Shown: in pieces, positions 7,770 to 16,558 of the stretch
How positions within the stretch are numbered: the first letter of the stretch is position 1
Layout: every line of letters begins with the position of its first letter
DNA from: CAYNRA01 sp046293395
GTDB taxonomy: Bacteria > Bacteroidota > Bacteroidia > Cytophagales > Spirosomataceae
Assembly (NCBI GenBank): GCA_046293395.1
Contig: JBKBOU010000001.1
Coordinates: 310,001 to 374,000 of the forward strand
Reading direction: 5' to 3'
Length of the DNA stretch: 64,000 bases
Program-made: the position numbers and the translations under genes
The notes under the pieces: generated by a model
Database searches by the model: none
Seen by the model: the letters and a program-made list of their open reading frames with translations, nothing else
What the model was told of the DNA's origin: nothing

Positions 7770-10418
7770 ATGAATTTTAAACCATTTATTCCGTTCTTCC
7801 TCTTCTTTTCCCAACTCACTTTTGCCCAAAGCATTTTTAAAGGCAAGGTAAAGGATGAAAGCGGCAAGTCGATTCCGGGTGTAAATGTTACGCTTTCGAA
7901 GCCCAATTCTCCGCAAATCTTGGCATTTTCTATCACCGATATAGGCGGAAACTACAAGATTGAATACGCTTCCTCCGTAGATTCTCTTCAGCTAAATTTA
8001 TATGCCTTGGGTTTTGCCTCGCAGAAAAAAAAGGTGCAGAATAACTCCCAAGAGAATGATTTCATCGTAGTTGGACAAACTATTGATTTAAAGGAATTAA
8101 TCGTAAAACCTGACCCAATCAGTAGGAGAGGCGATACGTTGACGTTCAATGTGGGTTCATTTAAAGATGCAAATGACCGGGCAATTGTTGACATCATCAA
8201 AAAGCTACCCGGTATTGAGGTTGAACAGTCAGGGAGGATATTGTACCAAGGAAAACCAATTAATAAATACTATATCGAAGGATTAGATCTTCTCGGCGGT
8301 CGGTATCATTTGGCGAATGAAAACCTGCCTGTCGATGCCGTCTCGGGTGTGCAAATTGTGGAGAATCATCAACCCATTAAAATGCTCGATAGCTTGGAGT
8401 TTTCGGAGAATGCGGCTATCAATATCCAACTCAAAAATAATGTAACTGTTACGGGAATGGCAAATCTGGGCGTTGGGACTTCGCCTTTGCTTTGGGAAGC
8501 CAACGTGACGCCCATGATGTTCACGAAAAAGAATCAGTTTATTGGTTCGTACCAAGCCAATAACGTTGGAAATAATATCGCAAAACAAATCAAAGTACTG
8601 ACCATTCAGGATTTGATGAATGACTTTCAAAGTGGTGATGATAAGCGAGATTGGTTGCAGATTCAGCAACTTGCCTCACCGCCGTTTGCTGATAGTCGAT
8701 GGCTTGATAATGACGTACATTTGGGTTCAATAAACCAATTGCAAAAGCTAAAAAAGAACTATGAATTACGCCTAAATACTTCCTATACCAATGATTATCA
8801 ACAGCAAAGAGGAAGTACCACCACGCTTTTTTATACGCCACTTGATACGATTGGAATGATAGAAAATAAATATAATCAACTCTTCTTTAACTCGTTGGAG
8901 ACAACGTTATCCCTTCAAAAAAATAACCCTAAAAAGTACTTTACTAACGAACTGAAATTTCGGGGATTTTGGGACGCACAGAATGGAAATATTACTCGTA
9001 ACAGCGAAGCTTTAATACAAGAATTGAACAATCCGTATTTCTCGATTGCGAATAAACTCAAAAATATGTTTACTGTTGGTAAGCAATTAATGACGTTCCA
9101 GTCGTTTGTGAATTTCAATCAATCGCCACAGTCGCTATTAGTTATGCCGGGGCAATTTCCCGACTTATTACATAATGGACAGTCGTTCTCTACACTGAAT
9201 CAGGTTGTTCAATTGAATACGTTTCAGACCAATAATGCAGTTAGTTTGACCCGAAATTTCAAAGGTATAATTTTATCTCCAGCGCTTGGGTTTGCTGTAC
9301 AACGGCAGCAGCTGAGGTCTGAACTAACCCGTGTTTCGTCTGAAAATCCTGCTCAACTTGGAAGCGAGTTTAGTAACGATTTGACTTGGTTGCAAACGAG
9401 AACATACGTGAAATTAAAATCAGAATATCGGAAAAAAGACTGGCGATACACATTTGAAACACCGCTGAATTATTACCAACTTTCAATTCAAGAACGTATG
9501 TTGGATGAAGGACAAAGTCTGAATCGTTTGGCATTTGAACCACGATTGGACGTGACTCATGAAATGAACGCTTTTTGGAAGGCAAATACTTCGGTAAAAC
9601 GAAACGTGAACTTAGGCGAATTACAAAATGTGCATTATGGATATATCCTGAAAAACTACCGAACCATCGAGCGCCGAAATTCTTCAATTCCGATTGCCAT
9701 TTCTCACTCATTTTCGGGTGGTTTGAATTACCGTAATCCGCTAATTTCCACCTTTTTTAACATCCTTTATCTCAACACCGTTACTGACAATAACTTGTTG
9801 ATTTCCAACCAAGTTGACGAAAATGGAGCAATTGAATTAGTGGTAGTTGAACAAAGAAATACATCGTTCAATCAGACCATTTCGAGCCGGTTTGGAAAGT
9901 ATTTTAGTCAAGTAAAATTCAACGCTTCGGTGGGAATTAGTGTTTTTCAAAGCGCGCAGCAGCAATTTATCAACGACAAGTTAACGGTGGTGAATTATCG
10001 AAATATCCGTCCCGATGCCAAAGTGACTCTGAATGTCTTCGATTGGTTTGGAATGGAGTATAACTACCAACTTTCTTACCTGCGAAACAGCATTGAATAT
10101 CAAATTCCGCAACTTGCTAAGCAGCAGACTCACCAAGCCGAGTTAAGCTTTTATCCATCAGAGAAAACATTTCTAGGAGTTCGTAACGAACTGTATATTA
10201 ACCGATTTATCAATCAAAATTCACAAAATCTTTTTACGGATTTGATTTTTCGGTATGCGTTTCCTAAGTCAAAAATTGACTTTGAGGCCAATTGGGATAA
10301 CATATTCAATATCAAAACCTTGACCACGGTGTCGGCAAGTTCGTTTGCATACGCTGAGTCCACGTATCAGCTTCGCCCGTCGCAGGTTCTGGTAAAAGTG
10401 CGCTTTTCCTTTAGGTGA
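7770..10418 (+). CDS. Outer-membrane beta-barrel protein with carboxypeptidase-like N-terminal domain (TonB-dependent receptor type)
   Basis: An 882-aa outer-membrane protein. Signal peptide residues 1-19 (ending TFAQ), then a carboxypeptidase-regulatory-like/CNA-B domain of about 85 residues (FKGKVKDESGKSIPGVNVTL), then a plug-like region (about 115-230) with DIIKKLPGIEVEQSGRILYQ and YYIEGLDLLGGRY. The rest is a large barrel rich in alternating aromatic strands, ending with VLVKVRFSFR, whose terminal Phe suits barrel insertion. It resembles the SusC-like group that pairs with GLPGLI proteins. No SusD-like lipoprotein gene is adjacent, so the substrate cannot be inferred. A repeat cluster with a strong hairpin follows four bases after its stop codon. 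Confidence 0.85.
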   Translation: MNFKPFIPFFLFFSQLTFAQSIFKGKVKDESGKSIPGVNVTLSKPNSPQILAFSITDIGGNYKIEYASSVDSLQLNLYALGFASQKKKVQNNSQENDFIVVGQTIDLKELIVKPDPISRRGDTLTFNVGSFKDANDRAIVDIIKKLPGIEVEQSGRILYQGKPINKYYIEGLDLLGGRYHLANENLPVDAVSGVQIVENHQPIKMLDSLEFSENAAINIQLKNNVTVTGMANLGVGTSPLLWEANVTPMMFTKKNQFIGSYQANNVGNNIAKQIKVLTIQDLMNDFQSGDDKRDWLQIQQLASPPFADSRWLDNDVHLGSINQLQKLKKNYELRLNTSYTNDYQQQRGSTTTLFYTPLDTIGMIENKYNQLFFNSLETTLSLQKNNPKKYFTNELKFRGFWDAQNGNITRNSEALIQELNNPYFSIANKLKNMFTVGKQLMTFQSFVNFNQSPQSLLVMPGQFPDLLHNGQSFSTLNQVVQLNTFQTNNAVSLTRNFKGIILSPALGFAVQRQQLRSELTRVSSENPAQLGSEFSNDLTWLQTRTYVKLKSEYRKKDWRYTFETPLNYYQLSIQERMLDEGQSLNRLAFEPRLDVTHEMNAFWKANTSVKRNVNLGELQNVHYGYILKNYRTIERRNSSIPIAISHSFSGGLNYRNPLISTFFNILYLNTVTDNNLLISNQVDENGAIELVVVEQRNTSFNQTISSRFGKYFSQVKFNASVGISVFQSAQQQFINDKLTVVNYRNIRPDAKVTLNVFDWFGMEYNYQLSYLRNSIEYQIPQLAKQQTHQAELSFYPSEKTFLGVRNELYINRFINQNSQNLFTDLIFRYAFPKSKIDFEANWDNIFNIKTLTTVSASSFAYAESTYQLRPSQVLVKVRFSFR

Positions 10419-10421
10419 AAA

Positions 10422-10573
10422 GCTCTTTTCCCGACTACTTCGGCTTCGCTCAGTTGTCGAGATGAAGCCGACGCTCTTTTCCCGACTACTTCGGCTTCGC
10501 TCAGTTGTCGAGATGAAGCCGACGCTCTTTTCCGACTACTTCGGCTTCGCTCAGTTGTCGAGATGAGGTCGAA
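10422..10573. repeat. Three tandem copies of a 51-bp hairpin repeat
   Basis: Copies at 10422-10472, 10473-10523 and 10524-10573 (the third is 50 bp, one C shorter, and diverged at its end). Each contains CTTCGGCTTCGCTCAG, the same loop core as the repeats at 4.6-5.6 kb, flanked by near-complementary CGACTAC/GTTGTCG arms. The copies are almost identical, so the amplification is recent or maintained. Confidence 0.88.
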
Positions 10574-10577
10574 GTTC

Positions 10578-10621
10578 TTTTACCCCGTTGCCTTAGCGAA
10601 GTCGAAGGCAACGGGGTAAAA
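10578..10621. terminator. Long perfect hairpin, 17-bp stem, repeat-derived
   Basis: Arms TTTTACCCCGTTGCCTT and its exact complement around a 10-base loop AGCGAAGTCG. It ends in AAAA/TTTT on both strands and so can act as a bidirectional terminator for the barrel gene. The loop is the GAGCGAAGCCGA-type core of the dispersed repeats. A second inverted repeat AGAAGCCGAA/TTCGGCTTCT follows at 10621-10656. Confidence 0.7.
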
Positions 10622-10658
10622 GAAGCCGAAGGCAAATTCATTCCTATTCGGCTTCTAC

Positions 10659-10693
10659 CAAAAAAAACCTCCGCAAAAAATTCGCGGAGGTTT
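10659..10693 (-). terminator. Terminator of pckA
   Basis: Stem GCGGAGGTTT/AAACCTCCGC with a 9-base loop. Read on the minus strand it is followed by a T-tract. It lies 17 bases after the pckA stop codon. Confidence 0.85.
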
Positions 10694-10709
10694 AACGTTA
10701 ACTTAACCC

Positions 10710-12308
10710 TTATTTATGACTCAGGATAGGGCCACCCGACTGAATATTCGGGTCAACCAAATCCGAAAACTGTTCAAAGTTGTGTTGGAATTTCTCCGCG
10801 AGTTTTGTGGCTGCTTCGTTGTATTTCGCCTCGTCTGCCCAGGTTTTCCAGGGTAGGAGTGCCTGTGGTGCTATAAATGGACATTGGTCAGGTATCATCA
10901 TCCCAAAAATCGGATGACGTGTATAGCTTACTTTTTCCAAATCTCCGTTCAATGCTGCCGTAATCATGGCTCTCGTTTGTGCCAATGGCATACGTTTGCC
11001 GACACCAAAACCACCTCCAACAAGACCTGTGTTAATCAACCATACGCGGGCACTGCCTTCCTTGATTTTTTTACCCAATAGTTTTGCATACTTGGTCGGG
11101 TGCAGGGGTAAAAAAGCCGCACCAAAACAAGCTGAAAATGTTACTTCTGGGTCTGTAACGCCCATTTCAGTTCCTGCCACTTTGGAGGTATAACCCGATA
11201 CAAAATGATACATGGCTTGGTCGGCATTCAAACGGCTAATCGGTGGAATAACCCCAAACGCATCGTACGTCAACAAAAAGATATTCTTCGGCGCACCTGC
11301 AATAGACGGCTCTAAGGAGTTTTCAATGTGGTAAAGCGGGTAGGCAGTACGAGTATTTAACGTAAGACTTGTATCCGCGTAATTCACCTCGTTTGTACCT
11401 AGCTTGAAAACCGTATTTTCGACAATTGCCCCGTTTTGAATCGCTTTGTAAATAGCGGGTTCTTGTTCGGGCGACAAGTCGATGACTTTGGCATAACAAC
11501 CTCCTTCAAAGTTGAAAACAGCATTGTCTGACCATCCATGCTCGTCATCTCCGATAAGTTGTCTGTTGGGGTCGGTTGAAAGCGTTGTTTTCCCAGTGCC
11601 TGAGAGTCCGAAAAAGATGGCTGTGTCACCATCTTGACCCACATTGGCGGAGCAGTGCATCGACAAATACCCTTTTTCCTCGGGTAAAATGTAGTTCAAA
11701 ACAGTAAAAATACCTTTCTTCATTTCACCTGCATAGCCCGTTCCGCCGATGAGCAAGATTCTTCGTGTCATATCGACAATTGTAAAATTGCTTTGGCGCG
11801 TTTGGTCGATTTCTGGGTCTGCCAAAAATTCTGGTACACAAAGAATGGTGAAGTCCACCGTGAAATGAGCAAGTTCTTCTTCCGTTGGTCGGATGAACAT
11901 GTGGTGGCAAAACAGGTTCTGCCAAGCTTGTGTATTGATGATTTGTAGGCTAAGCCGGGCGGAGGGTTCTGCACCCGCAAATGCTTTGCGCGTATAAACC
12001 TTTTTATCTGCAATAAAGGCAAGCATTTTTTGATAAATCGCTTCAAAAGCATCAGGTGAAAAAGGCTGATTGATTTTTCCCCACCAAACAGAATTTTCTG
12101 TTTTTTCGTCTAAGACAAGAAATTTGTCTTTGGGTGATCTACCTGTGAATGAGCCAGTTGCACACATAAGTGCGCCTGTGGAGGTGAGTTCTCCTTCCCC
12201 GTTTGCGATGGCTTCAGCGACCAATTGTTCGGGAGATAATTGGTCTAAGATGCTTGCTGCACGAACGGGCGTGTCGCGAAGGATTTCAGCTGTTGAAGAA
12301 CTAGTCAT
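10710..12308 (-). CDS. pckA: Phosphoenolpyruvate carboxykinase (ATP)
   Basis: Converts oxaloacetate plus ATP to phosphoenolpyruvate, the entry step of gluconeogenesis; cytoplasmic. The 532-aa length is standard for the ATP-dependent family. Landmarks are FTGRSPKDKF (54-63), the kinase-1a loop GLSGTGKTT (234-242), the kinase-2 metal segment IGDDEHGW shortly after, and a C-terminal WLINTGLVGGGFGVGKRM block. It is encoded 33 bp downstream of fbp on the same strand, forming a two-gene gluconeogenic operon. The final ~40 codons and the downstream repeats also exist as a decayed copy at 5.6-5.8 kb. Confidence 0.96.
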   Translation of the reverse strand: MTSSSTAEILRDTPVRAASILDQLSPEQLVAEAIANGEGELTSTGALMCATGSFTGRSPKDKFLVLDEKTENSVWWGKINQPFSPDAFEAIYQKMLAFIADKKVYTRKAFAGAEPSARLSLQIINTQAWQNLFCHHMFIRPTEEELAHFTVDFTILCVPEFLADPEIDQTRQSNFTIVDMTRRILLIGGTGYAGEMKKGIFTVLNYILPEEKGYLSMHCSANVGQDGDTAIFFGLSGTGKTTLSTDPNRQLIGDDEHGWSDNAVFNFEGGCYAKVIDLSPEQEPAIYKAIQNGAIVENTVFKLGTNEVNYADTSLTLNTRTAYPLYHIENSLEPSIAGAPKNIFLLTYDAFGVIPPISRLNADQAMYHFVSGYTSKVAGTEMGVTDPEVTFSACFGAAFLPLHPTKYAKLLGKKIKEGSARVWLINTGLVGGGFGVGKRMPLAQTRAMITAALNGDLEKVSYTRHPIFGMMIPDQCPFIAPQALLPWKTWADEAKYNEAATKLAEKFQHNFEQFSDLVDPNIQSGGPILSHK

Positions 12309-12341
12309 TGTATTAATTGTTGATGAAGTATATGTATTAAT

Positions 12342-13340
12342 TTATGAAAAACAAGTCATAATTTCTTTGACCATTTCTGCGGAGCCGATGAACAGTGGGG
12401 CTCTTTGGTGCAGATGATTGGGGGCAATATCCAAGATTCGTTGATGGCCGTCTGTGGCTTTGCCTCCGGCTTGTTCACAAATAAATGCAAGCGGATAGCA
12501 TTCATACAGCAGACGTAATTTCCCAGAAGGTTTATCTATCGTGGAAGGGTAGAGGTAAACGCCTCCTTTCAAGAGATTTCTGTGAAAGTCACCGACCAAC
12601 GAACCGATGTATCTGCTAGAAACATTCGCCAAATGACATTGGGTTAAATAGGCTTTCACAGGATGCGAAAAAGTTAAATAATTTCCTTCATTTATCGAGT
12701 AAATATTGCCCGTTTGGGGAGTTTGAATGGATGTATGTGACAAGAAATATTCGCCTAGTGAATTTTCGTATGTAAACGCATGAACACCATGCCCCGTTGT
12801 ATAGACTAGAATCGTGGATGAACCATACAATATGTATCCCGCTGCGATTTGTTGTTCGCCACCTTGTAAAAAATCTTCCATTGTGGCAGGAACTCCTTCG
12901 GGTGTGATACGCCGATAAATAGAGAAAATAGTCCCAATTGAGACGTTTACATCAATATTCGAGGAACCATCTAGGGGGTCAATAGCGACTACGTACTTGC
13001 CGTAATCATTGCCTGTATGAATGATTTCATCGTCTTCTTCTGTTACGATGGCGCAAACTTCACCTCCGTTTTTGAGTGCGCGAATGAAACGAATATTGGC
13101 AATAACATCCAATTTCTGCTGCGATTCCCCACTCGGATTTTGACCTCCAAAGGCGCCCGTGATATCAATTAACCCCGCTCGATTTATTTCCCGATTGACA
13201 ATCTTTCCAGCCAATGCTATATCTCGGAGAAGCTGAGATAGGTCGCCTGTGGCAGTTGGCACACTACTTTGTTGCCTCTTGATAAAACGGTCTAACGTGA
13301 CGCCAACAGGCAATGCAAGGGTTTCTTGTTGTAAGGTCAT
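12342..13340 (-). CDS. fbp: Fructose-1,6-bisphosphatase, class I
   Basis: Hydrolyses fructose-1,6-bisphosphate to fructose-6-phosphate, the committed late step of gluconeogenesis. The 332-aa protein has the metal-binding signature VVAIDPLDGSSNIDVNVSIG (metal-site Asp121), an upstream VTEEDDE acidic site (about 99-105), GALVG-type FHRNLLKGGVYLYP substrate segment and PLAFICEQAGGKATDG near residue 285. All are typical of class I FBPases. It leads the fbp-pckA operon and has a well-formed Bacteroidota promoter 59 bp upstream, so both gluconeogenic enzymes are probably controlled together. Confidence 0.95.
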   Translation of the reverse strand: MTLQQETLALPVGVTLDRFIKRQQSSVPTATGDLSQLLRDIALAGKIVNREINRAGLIDITGAFGGQNPSGESQQKLDVIANIRFIRALKNGGEVCAIVTEEDDEIIHTGNDYGKYVVAIDPLDGSSNIDVNVSIGTIFSIYRRITPEGVPATMEDFLQGGEQQIAAGYILYGSSTILVYTTGHGVHAFTYENSLGEYFLSHTSIQTPQTGNIYSINEGNYLTFSHPVKAYLTQCHLANVSSRYIGSLVGDFHRNLLKGGVYLYPSTIDKPSGKLRLLYECYPLAFICEQAGGKATDGHQRILDIAPNHLHQRAPLFIGSAEMVKEIMTCFS

Positions 13341-13398
13341 CAGGCGCTATTTTAAATTTAATAAAATGTATTTTTCTAATGAAGTGCCAAATCCGATT

Positions 13399-13429
13399 CA
13401 AATATATATGACAAAATTTAGCGAACCAA
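13399..13429 (-). promoter_or_regulatory. Bacteroidota-type promoter for fbp-pckA (TTG-N20-TATATTTG)
   Basis: On the minus strand a -33 TTG (13427-13429) is separated by 20 bases from a perfect TAnnTTTG box, TATATTTG (13399-13406). The start codon is 59 bases downstream. A perfect 12-bp palindrome GCGAAATTTCGC (13439-13450) lies just upstream and could bind a regulator. Confidence 0.65.
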
Positions 13430-13450
13430 ATATTTTTAGCGAAATTTCGC

Positions 13451-13779
13451 AAATTTTTTTAATAATTTTTTAAATTATTGATTATGAGTATTTTATGTGT
13501 ATAAAATACATTTTTATTCCATTTCCTTAATCTAGTTGTATAGACTACTGAAATATATAGTTTTAAAATGAACGAAATAAACTTCTGCAAGTTACTTCAA
13601 TAAAAAAAATAAAAATTGTACTTTTAATAGATTTGTCTGGTATTTTTAAAAACTATTGCCCAGATGATTCCGAAGAGAACTCCCCATTTTTTGGAAAAAT
13701 CTACTATTTTTGAAAATATGATGTACTTTCACTAAAAAAGTAAAACCTATTCTATTCAAAAATCAGTAATCGATAAACT
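13451..13779. other. AT-rich intergenic region between fbp and the peptide transporter
   Basis: Very AT-rich, with stop codons in all frames and no recognisable RNA gene. It separates two divergent transcription units and should contain the transporter promoter, but I see no clean TTG/TAnnTTTG pair there. Confidence 0.6.
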
Positions 13780-15228
13780 ATGAACGAAAAAACTCTTTTT
13801 GGTCATCCTCGTGGCCTTTTTGTCCTGTTCTTTACAGAAATGTGGGAGAGGTTCAGCTATTATGGTATGCGTGCCATCCTCTTTTTATATTTAATTCGCT
13901 CCGCCAAAGAAGGTGCTCTGGGGTTGCCTGAAGCAGAAGGCGGGGCTATTTATGGTCTCTATGCGTCCTCTGTTTATCTCTTGACTCTCCCCGGTGGTTG
14001 GATTGCCGATAATATCCTCGGACAGAAAAAAGCCATCTGGTATGGTGGTATTATCATCATGCTTGGCCACATTATTCTTGCTGTTCCTGCATCGCCCACT
14101 ATTTTCTTCTTGGGTCTGGCAACAGTTGCGGTTGGTACGGGTTTATTAAAACCTAATATTAGCTCCATCGTCGGAGAATTGTATCCTGAAGGTGGTGCCA
14201 AAAGAGACGCTGGTTTTTCTATCTTTTATATGGGTATCAACTTAGGTGCATTCTTGGGCATGTTCGTCGTGGGTTATCTGGGCGAAAAAGTAGGTTGGCA
14301 TTATGGCTTTGGCGCTGCCGCATTTGCCATGCTTTTCGGATTGATTCTCTTCAAAACAAATGGCAAGTATCTAGCTGGTTTGGGTGAAGTACCAAAAGAA
14401 CAAGGCGCACCTACTTTTCTCTATGTTGTTGGTGGTTTGCTCGCTTTGGTTTTCTTTCTATTGATGTCTGGTACAATTTCAGCACCAGTTTTGGCGGAAT
14501 CCATGCAATACGTCATCAGCGGTATCACGCTTCTTTACTTTTTTTATATTGGATTTTTAGATAAATCCTTGACGATTGTCGAACGCAAGCGGGTTGGTGT
14601 ACTTTTTGTCTTTTTCGTGGGGGCAACGCTGTTCTGGTCTGGTTTTGAACAAGCGGGAACCTCTTTGACTATTTTTGCAGATAGACACACCAACCGCGAT
14701 TTTGCCGGCTGGATTATGCCTGCCTCTTGGTTTCAAAATGCCAATTCTTTCTTCATTCTTGTATTTTCTGCCCCGGTTGGCGCTCTCTGGGTTTATCTGA
14801 ACAAAAAGAATTTGAATCCCTCTACGCCGATTAAATTTGGTCTAGGTTTACTGCAAATGGGTCTCGGTTTCTTGGTGATGTATTTTGCAGCTGAATCTGT
14901 TTTAGATGGTTCTTTGGCAGGTATGGGCTGGTTGACATTTACCTATATGTTACACACGCTCGGCGAACTTTGTTTATCTCCTGTTGGACTCAGTACGTAC
15001 ACCAAATTGGCTCCTAAAAAATACTATTCGCAATTGATGGGACTTTGGTTTGTGGCTGCCTCCTTGGGCAATTTAATTGCTGGTTTATTCGCCGGAAATT
15101 TCAATGCAGAAAACGTACAGTCGATGCCTGGTCTGTTCTTACAAGTTTGCTTGTTTGGTGCTGGTTTGGGGATTTTCTTTATTGTGTTCTCGAAACCGTT
15201 CAAAAGCTGGATGGGAGGCGTGTCCTAA
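13780..15228 (+). CDS. POT/PTR family proton-coupled di-/tripeptide transporter
   Basis: A 482-aa inner-membrane transporter of the major facilitator superfamily with about 12-14 hydrophobic segments. The proton-coupling signature of peptide transporters, ExxERFxYYG, appears as TEMWERFSYYGMR (residues 19-31). The second family signature is the segment FSIFYMGINLGAFLG (about 146-160) in the fifth helix. A cytoplasmic loop near 195-210 and late helices with GFEQAGTSL (about 287-295) also match the family. It imports small peptides using the proton gradient. It stands alone and is followed by a compact terminator. Confidence 0.93.
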   Translation: MNEKTLFGHPRGLFVLFFTEMWERFSYYGMRAILFLYLIRSAKEGALGLPEAEGGAIYGLYASSVYLLTLPGGWIADNILGQKKAIWYGGIIIMLGHIILAVPASPTIFFLGLATVAVGTGLLKPNISSIVGELYPEGGAKRDAGFSIFYMGINLGAFLGMFVVGYLGEKVGWHYGFGAAAFAMLFGLILFKTNGKYLAGLGEVPKEQGAPTFLYVVGGLLALVFFLLMSGTISAPVLAESMQYVISGITLLYFFYIGFLDKSLTIVERKRVGVLFVFFVGATLFWSGFEQAGTSLTIFADRHTNRDFAGWIMPASWFQNANSFFILVFSAPVGALWVYLNKKNLNPSTPIKFGLGLLQMGLGFLVMYFAAESVLDGSLAGMGWLTFTYMLHTLGELCLSPVGLSTYTKLAPKKYYSQLMGLWFVAASLGNLIAGLFAGNFNAENVQSMPGLFLQVCLFGAGLGIFFIVFSKPFKSWMGGVS

Positions 15229-15258
15229 AAAAGCAGGGGTTAACCCCCTGCTTTTTTT
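15227..15258. terminator. Bidirectional terminator between peptide transporter and yciH
   Basis: Stem GCAGGGG/CCCCTGC with a 5-base loop TTAAC, flanked by A- and T-tracts. It overlaps the last codons of the convergent YciH gene. Confidence 0.85.
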
Positions 15259-15575
15259 GCTTGATATCCTTCTTTGGAAAGAAAAGCGACGATTTTTTCG
15301 CGAAAGTCACCTTGAATTAGTATTTCGCCGTCTTTATCTGTTCCTCCCGAACCACACAACGTTTGGATTTTTTTTCTAAGTTGTTGCAAATCGTCCGCTT
15401 GTCCAATAAATCCAGAAATTCGAGAAACAACTTTATTTCCTCCTTTTCTGTCGAGCCAAACTTTTAGTTTTTGTTGTGTATTGGGCAATGTTTCTACCTC
15501 ATTTTCTTCCGAATCCGGGACAAAATCAGGGTTGGTTGAGTAAACAATTCCATCTGTTTTTCTTTTAATTTTCAT
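15240..15575 (-). CDS. yciH: SUI1/eIF1-like translation factor (YciH family)
   Basis: A 111-aa SUI1-domain protein. The N-terminus KRKTDGIVYSTNPDF is typical of bacterial YciH, and the eIF1-like core follows: LKVWLDRKGGNKVVSRISGF with the basic loop, LRKKIQTLCGSGGTDKDGEI, and LIQGDFREKIVAFLSKEGY. In bacteria it resembles eIF1 and IF3 in checking start-codon fidelity. The start codon lies only three bases from the start of the divergent gene at 15579, so the promoters of both must lie inside each other's coding sequence. The stop codon overlaps the convergent terminator. Confidence 0.92.
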   Translation of the reverse strand: MKIKRKTDGIVYSTNPDFVPDSEENEVETLPNTQQKLKVWLDRKGGNKVVSRISGFIGQADDLQQLRKKIQTLCGSGGTDKDGEILIQGDFREKIVAFLSKEGYQAKKAGG

Positions 15576-15578
15576 AAA

Positions 15579-16028
15579 ATGATGCGTAAAAAAATTACTA
15601 TTTTTATTTCAAGTCTTGTTCTTATCACTTTGCTTGCAAATATAACGGTCTTTGGGCAAATAAGTAATGCAGCTGCCATTCGGGACGTCATGGCAAAACA
15701 ACAGTTTGCCTGGAATCAAGGAGATATTCCTACTTTTATGTCGTATTATTGGCAGTCAGACTCGCTGATGTTCATCGGGAAAAACGGTGTCACCAAAGGC
15801 TTTGAAGCAACCAAAGCACGGTATTTGCAAACGTATGAAACGCGTGAAAAAATGGGTACACTGACGTTCCAAATCAAGGAAATTCAAGAGCTAGGGCCAA
15901 ATGTTGCCTGGGTTTTGGGTAAATGGGATTTGGCACGCCCCAATGTGGGAGATATCGGCGGACATTTTACTTTGATTTTCCGAAGAATAAACGGAAGATG
16001 GGTGATTTGTAGCGACCACACGAGTTAA
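15579..16028 (+). CDS. Secreted NTF2-like (DUF4440/SnoaL-type) protein
   Basis: A 149-aa protein with an N-terminal signal peptide (hydrophobic residues 5-24) and a cystatin/NTF2-like fold. Signs of that fold are the helix AAIRDVMAKQQFAWNQGDIPTF, the strand DSLMFIGKNGVTKGFEAT, and the paired terminal strands VAWVLGKWDL and GGHFTLIFRRINGRWVICSDH. This pattern matches the DUF4440/YybH-like group, whose members bind small molecules or act as simple enzymes; the function here is unknown. Two consecutive ATGs (15579 and 15582) could serve as start. The start is three bases from that of yciH on the other strand. Confidence 0.8.
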   Translation: MMRKKITIFISSLVLITLLANITVFGQISNAAAIRDVMAKQQFAWNQGDIPTFMSYYWQSDSLMFIGKNGVTKGFEATKARYLQTYETREKMGTLTFQIKEIQELGPNVAWVLGKWDLARPNVGDIGGHFTLIFRRINGRWVICSDHTS

Positions 16029-16070
16029 GAAAAGTATAATTTATTTTTTTTATTTAATATTTGTTGATTT

Positions 16071-16487
16071 ATGGCTGAAAAAATACCTGTTGGTTCTGAG
16101 TACCGAATGAAATTTAGTTTTACACAAGATGATGTCATTGCCTTTGCCAATTTGACAGGAGACCACAACCCGATTCACTTAGACGCAGAATATGCGGCAC
16201 AAACGCCTTTCAAAAAGCCAATTATTCATGGACATTTGAGTAGCAGCGTATTTACCAAATTTTTAGGCATGAATAAGCCCGGTGGCCCTGGTTCTGTGTA
16301 TATGAAGCAAGTAACGGAGTATCTTCGTCCGATGTTTGTGGATACAGAATACGAGGTGGTTTTCCGTGTTGAAGCCGTGAATGAGGCACGAAGTATCGCC
16401 GATATTTCTACTGAAGTATTTAACGTAGAGACAAAAAAAGTAACCATTCGTGGAACAGGTACGTTGATGAACAAGGAGAATTTTTAA
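16071..16487 (+). CDS. MaoC-like (R)-specific enoyl-CoA hydratase
   Basis: A 138-aa hot-dog-fold protein. The catalytic dyad motif is GDHNPIHLD (residues 31-39; Asp32 and His37), followed by IIHGHLSSSVFTKFLG. This is the PhaJ/MaoC hydratase-2 pattern, which adds water to trans-2-enoyl-CoA to give (R)-3-hydroxyacyl-CoA. It is 42 bp downstream of the NTF2-like gene on the same strand and is followed by a terminator, so the two may be co-transcribed. No polyhydroxyalkanoate gene is nearby, so a role in fatty-acid degradation or modification is as likely. Confidence 0.88.
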   Translation: MAEKIPVGSEYRMKFSFTQDDVIAFANLTGDHNPIHLDAEYAAQTPFKKPIIHGHLSSSVFTKFLGMNKPGGPGSVYMKQVTEYLRPMFVDTEYEVVFRVEAVNEARSIADISTEVFNVETKKVTIRGTGTLMNKENF

Positions 16488-16505
16488 TTCTCGTAAAACA
16501 TGTAC

Positions 16506-16538
16506 AAAAAAAGCACTTCGGACTGAAGTGCTTTTTTG
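16506..16538. terminator. Bidirectional terminator
   Basis: Stem GCACTTC/GAAGTGC with a short loop, A-tract before and T-tract after. It lies between the MaoC gene and the convergent S41 protease gene. Confidence 0.85.
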
Positions 16539-16558
16539 TAATGGAATGAATATTTAAC

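Noticed and set aside
11725..12052. Antisense and alternate-frame ORFs inside pckA
   Set aside because: Shadows of a fully supported enzyme gene.
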